From Pseudomonadota bacterium (GTDB lineage: Bacteria; Pseudomonadota; Gammaproteobacteria; Burkholderiales; Burkholderiaceae_C): 64,000 bases of DNA. Made by a program: the position numbers and the translations under genes. The stretch spans positions 1-64,000 of the forward strand of contig JAIUPH010000010.1 in NCBI GenBank assembly GCA_020161065.1, written 5' to 3'. Of the stretch, positions 63,947 to 64,000 are shown piece by piece. The notes beneath the pieces are model-generated. The model did no database searches. It was not told the DNA's origin and saw only the letters and a program-made list of their open reading frames with translations. Position 1 is the stretch's first letter, and each line of letters opens with the position of its first letter.

Positions 63947-64000
63947 ATGAACGCAACGAGGATCGCGGCCATCGTGCTGCTGGTGGCCGGCGTGCTGGGC
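63947..64000 (+). CDS. Start of a small membrane protein, truncated
   Basis: ATG at 63947, with GGAGG at about 63932-63936, opens a frame MNATRIAAIVLLVAGVLG that runs off the window. It resembles the N-terminal membrane segment of short DUF3185-type proteins, but only 18 residues are seen. The preceding 134 bp (63813-63946) show no gene. Confidence 0.5.
   Translation, partial: MNATRIAAIVLLVAGVLG

Overview
The window is chromosomal DNA of a very GC-rich bacterium with near-saturated G/C at third codon positions. The order mraZ-rsmH-ftsL-ftsI-murE-murF-mraY-murD-ftsW-murG-murC-ddlB-ftsQ-ftsA-ftsZ, the Bug-type (TctC) solute receptor, the phosphonate-linked LysR regulator and the TsdA/TtrSR pair together suggest a betaproteobacterium of the order Burkholderiales (Rubrivivax/Ideonella/Leptothrix-like). 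This placement is an inference from gene content, not from a search. No rRNA, tRNA or CRISPR array was recognised.

Layout. 1-800: the 3' tail of an IS5-family transposase and a BrnT/BrnA toxin-antitoxin pair of visibly lower GC. 800-1600: a GNAT acetyltransferase. 1780-19280: the complete division and cell-wall (dcw) cluster, nearly all of whose junctions are stop/start overlaps, preceded by a sigma70-like promoter and four MraZ-type boxes spaced exactly 10 bp. 19340-23350: a NarL-type response regulator converging on a hybrid histidine kinase whose start overlaps the end of an orphan ABC-type substrate-binding protein. 23540-25440: a Bug-family receptor, a small membrane protein and TrmO. 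25480-29210: a TtrS/TtrR-like two-component system divergent from the dihaem thiosulfate dehydrogenase TsdA. 29390-31610: a VOC protein, a DMT exporter and a Gly-rich membrane-anchored protein.

31656-45550 is the most interesting stretch. Twelve genes on one strand, mostly overlapping, join a PhnCDE phosphonate importer, an iron alcohol dehydrogenase and an aldehyde dehydrogenase of the phosphonoacetaldehyde type, a complete dipeptide-type ABC importer, and three phosphohydrolases of three unrelated folds (calcineurin-like, alkaline-phosphatase superfamily, PhoD). A phosphonate-type LysR regulator is divergent. The set can be read as a route from an imported hydroxyethyl-phosphonate or its esters to acetate and phosphate, without C-P lyase, PhnW or PhnX in the window.

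46700-52150: a chemoreceptor and a PAS histidine kinase sharing an intergenic region with two FNR/Anr-like boxes, and a TonB/TolA-like protein with long Ala/Arg/Gln/Glu repeats. 52240-60490: the kdpFABCDE potassium-uptake operon with two additional tiny membrane ORFs (34 and 48 codons) and four evenly phased CAAG-type repeats upstream. 60690-64000: a Pro/Gln-rich lipoprotein, an old yellow enzyme, glyoxalase I and the start of a small membrane protein cut by the window edge.
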